NCBI RefSeq assembly: GCF_018402285.1
Contig: NZ_JAGYJH010000005.1
Location: 1-64,000, forward strand
Length of the DNA: 64,000 nucleotides
Direction of reading: 5' to 3'
Origin: Hyphomonas sp.
GTDB taxonomy: Bacteria > Pseudomonadota > Alphaproteobacteria > Caulobacterales > Hyphomonadaceae
Shown piece after piece: positions 62,792 to 64,000 of the stretch. Made by a program: the position numbers and the translations under genes. Position 1 is the stretch's first letter. Every line of letters starts with the position of its first letter. The notes under the pieces were generated by a model. It saw only the letters and a program-made list of their open reading frames with translations, did not search any database and had not been told where the DNA came from.

Positions 62792-64000
62792 AGACCTGCC
62801 CTGTCATCGTGATCGGGCATGTCGACCATGGCAAGACCTCGCTGGTGCGGGCGCTGACCGGGACAGACACCGACAGGCTTCCTGAAGAAAGAGCCAGGGG
62901 GCTCTCGATCACGCCTGGTTTTGCCTTCCTGCAATGGGGCGACACGATGATCGATCTGGTCGATGCACCGGGCCACGAAAACTTCATTCCTGCCATGGTG
63001 CGCGGCGCGGCGGGCGCCCGCCGCGCAGTGCTGGTCGTCTCTGCTGCCGACGGGGTTGAAGCCCAGACGCTGGAACACATCGCGATCATCGAAACCCTGG
63101 GTATCGGTGCCGGCATCGTCGTCCTGAGCAAGGCCGACCTGGTGGAGGCGTCCGGACGGGCCGGCCGGAAGGCTGCCCTGCAGGCGGCACTTGCCGCAAC
63201 CTCGTTTGGCGGGGCGCCGCTGATCTTCTGCTCGGCATTGACCGGAGAAGGGCTGGAAGATCTGGCCGCAGCGCTTGGCGGCCTCGCCGGGCTTCAGCCA
63301 GGGGAAGGACCTTCTGCTGCCTGGCTCGCCATAGACCGGGTCTTTGTTGCCGAGGGGCACGGGACGGTGGTGACCGGCACGCTGCTTGGCGGATCGCTGA
63401 GGCCCGGGGACGATCTCATGCTGTCGCCGTCCGGGCAGAGTGTCACGATCCGCCGGATCGAGGTGCGCGGGCAGACGGTATCTGCCGCGCAGGCCGGTGA
63501 GCGCACCGCGCTCAACCTGCGGGGCGTTGCCGCTTCCGCGATCAGGCCCGGGGATGTCGTTCACGCGCCGGGCGCTGTCTCAGCCTCGCTCGACATTGAC
63601 GTCGCGGTGTCTGTGTCTGCTGGCGCAGGTCGCGCCGTCCGTCACATGGAGGAAGTCCGTGTGCTGTATGGAACAGGGCAGGGGGTGGCGAGGCTCCGTC
63701 TGTTTGGCAGCCGGCAGGTCAGCCCGGGCGGGACCGGCTTTGCCCGGTTGCGGTTCCCGGCGCCGGTCGCCGCCTTTGCCGGTCAGCGCGCTGTCCTGCG
63801 CAGCCTTTCGCCGGGCCGTACCCTTGGCAGCGCCATCCTCCTCGATCCGGCGGCGGCGCCTCTGGCAGCCGGGAAGGCTCTGCGGCTTGCCACATTGCAG
63901 GCTGCTGATCGCGGGGACATGCCCGCTCTGGCAGCGTCTCTCGCCGCCGAGCAGGGCGGCGCGGCGCGTCTCAGAGATGTCGCCCGTCTGGCGCGGGCAC
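62788..64000 (+). CDS. selB: Selenocysteine-specific elongation factor SelB (3' part outside window)
   Basis: Open from the GTG at 62788 to the window end, 404 codons visible. GTPase domain: KTCPVIVIGHVDHGKTSLVR (G1), ARGLSITPGFAFLQWGDTMI (switch I with T), DLVDAPGHENFIPAM (G3), VLSKADL (G4, Ser for Asn), SALTGEG. Then domain II AIDRVFVAEGHGTVVTGTLL and domain III-like segments. The C-terminal winged-helix domains that bind SECIS should lie beyond the edge. Delivers Sec-tRNA to UGA codons. No selD, selC or selenoprotein gene is in this window. Confidence 0.93.
   Translation, partial: MKTCPVIVIGHVDHGKTSLVRALTGTDTDRLPEERARGLSITPGFAFLQWGDTMIDLVDAPGHENFIPAMVRGAAGARRAVLVVSAADGVEAQTLEHIAIIETLGIGAGIVVLSKADLVEASGRAGRKAALQAALAATSFGGAPLIFCSALTGEGLEDLAAALGGLAGLQPGEGPSAAWLAIDRVFVAEGHGTVVTGTLLGGSLRPGDDLMLSPSGQSVTIRRIEVRGQTVSAAQAGERTALNLRGVAASAIRPGDVVHAPGAVSASLDIDVAVSVSAGAGRAVRHMEEVRVLYGTGQGVARLRLFGSRQVSPGGTGFARLRFPAPVAAFAGQRAVLRSLSPGRTLGSAILLDPAAAPLAAGKALRLATLQAADRGDMPALAASLAAEQGGAARLRDVARLARA

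Overview
The window looks like about 64 kb of chromosome from a high-GC alphaproteobacterium. A marine or stalked lineage such as Hyphomonadaceae/Caulobacterales is my inference. It rests on the CsgH-type curli gene (known from alphaproteobacteria), alphaproteobacterial-type IS remnants, the RND/LolA-like/beta-barrel cassette with an ECF sigma factor of the TIGR02999 type, OmpW and OmpA-like porins, acyl-CoA catabolism genes and AbgT. No rRNA, tRNA or CRISPR array was recognised.

Positions 1-21,500 form a decayed accessory island. Its left edge holds a tyrosine-recombinase fragment, a GSU2403-type nucleotidyltransferase-fold gene behind two copies of a perfect-arm palindrome, an IS256 end fragment, and a full-length IS6-type transposase killed by three in-frame stops. 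Next come genes of the kind found in conflict or defence islands: an AT-richer gene with an NDT/TIR-like N-terminus and a PLD-like C-terminus (3.7-4.7 kb), a TIR-TM-14xWD40 protein (5.0-7.9 kb), a TIR relic (8.5 kb), a patatin-like phospholipase with PGDYG-like tail (8.7-10.5 kb), a WD40 C-terminal relic (11.1 kb) and a second TIR-TM-propeller protein (17.8-21.2 kb). Between the last two sits a tightly coupled operon of a 17-codon leader ORF plus four genes: membrane protein, 680-aa helical-repeat protein, lipoprotein, and an SH3-amidase lacking an export signal. It matches no system I know and is my main candidate for something undescribed.

Positions 22-36 kb carry two diguanylate-cyclase-type proteins (one GGDEF-EAL), a DUF6671 protein, a doubly frameshifted pyrC, a DUF4304 protein, an AbgT transporter, an intact IS3-family element ending 8 bp before the second cyclase's start codon, and a curli-subunit cluster (CsgA-like, CsgH-like, CsgB-like) with a strong intercistronic hairpin. 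More IS630 and IS3 debris lies around it. An intergenic repeat recurs at least seven times between 17.5 and 40.8 kb.

Positions 36-64 kb look like ordinary chromosome: an adaptor/permease/ATPase ABC exporter operon, a methyltransferase, a GST divergent from a Baeyer-Villiger-type flavoprotein, and a membrane-anchored EreA/ChaN-like protein. Then comes a regulated envelope block: ECF sigma divergent from RND transporter + LolA-like + beta-barrel, followed by a frameshifted Ser/Thr kinase. The window ends with two small lipoproteins, a 7TMR-DISM histidine kinase divergent from a NarL-type regulator, porins, an acyl-CoA dehydrogenase/enoyl-CoA hydratase pair, and selA plus the 5' part of selB.
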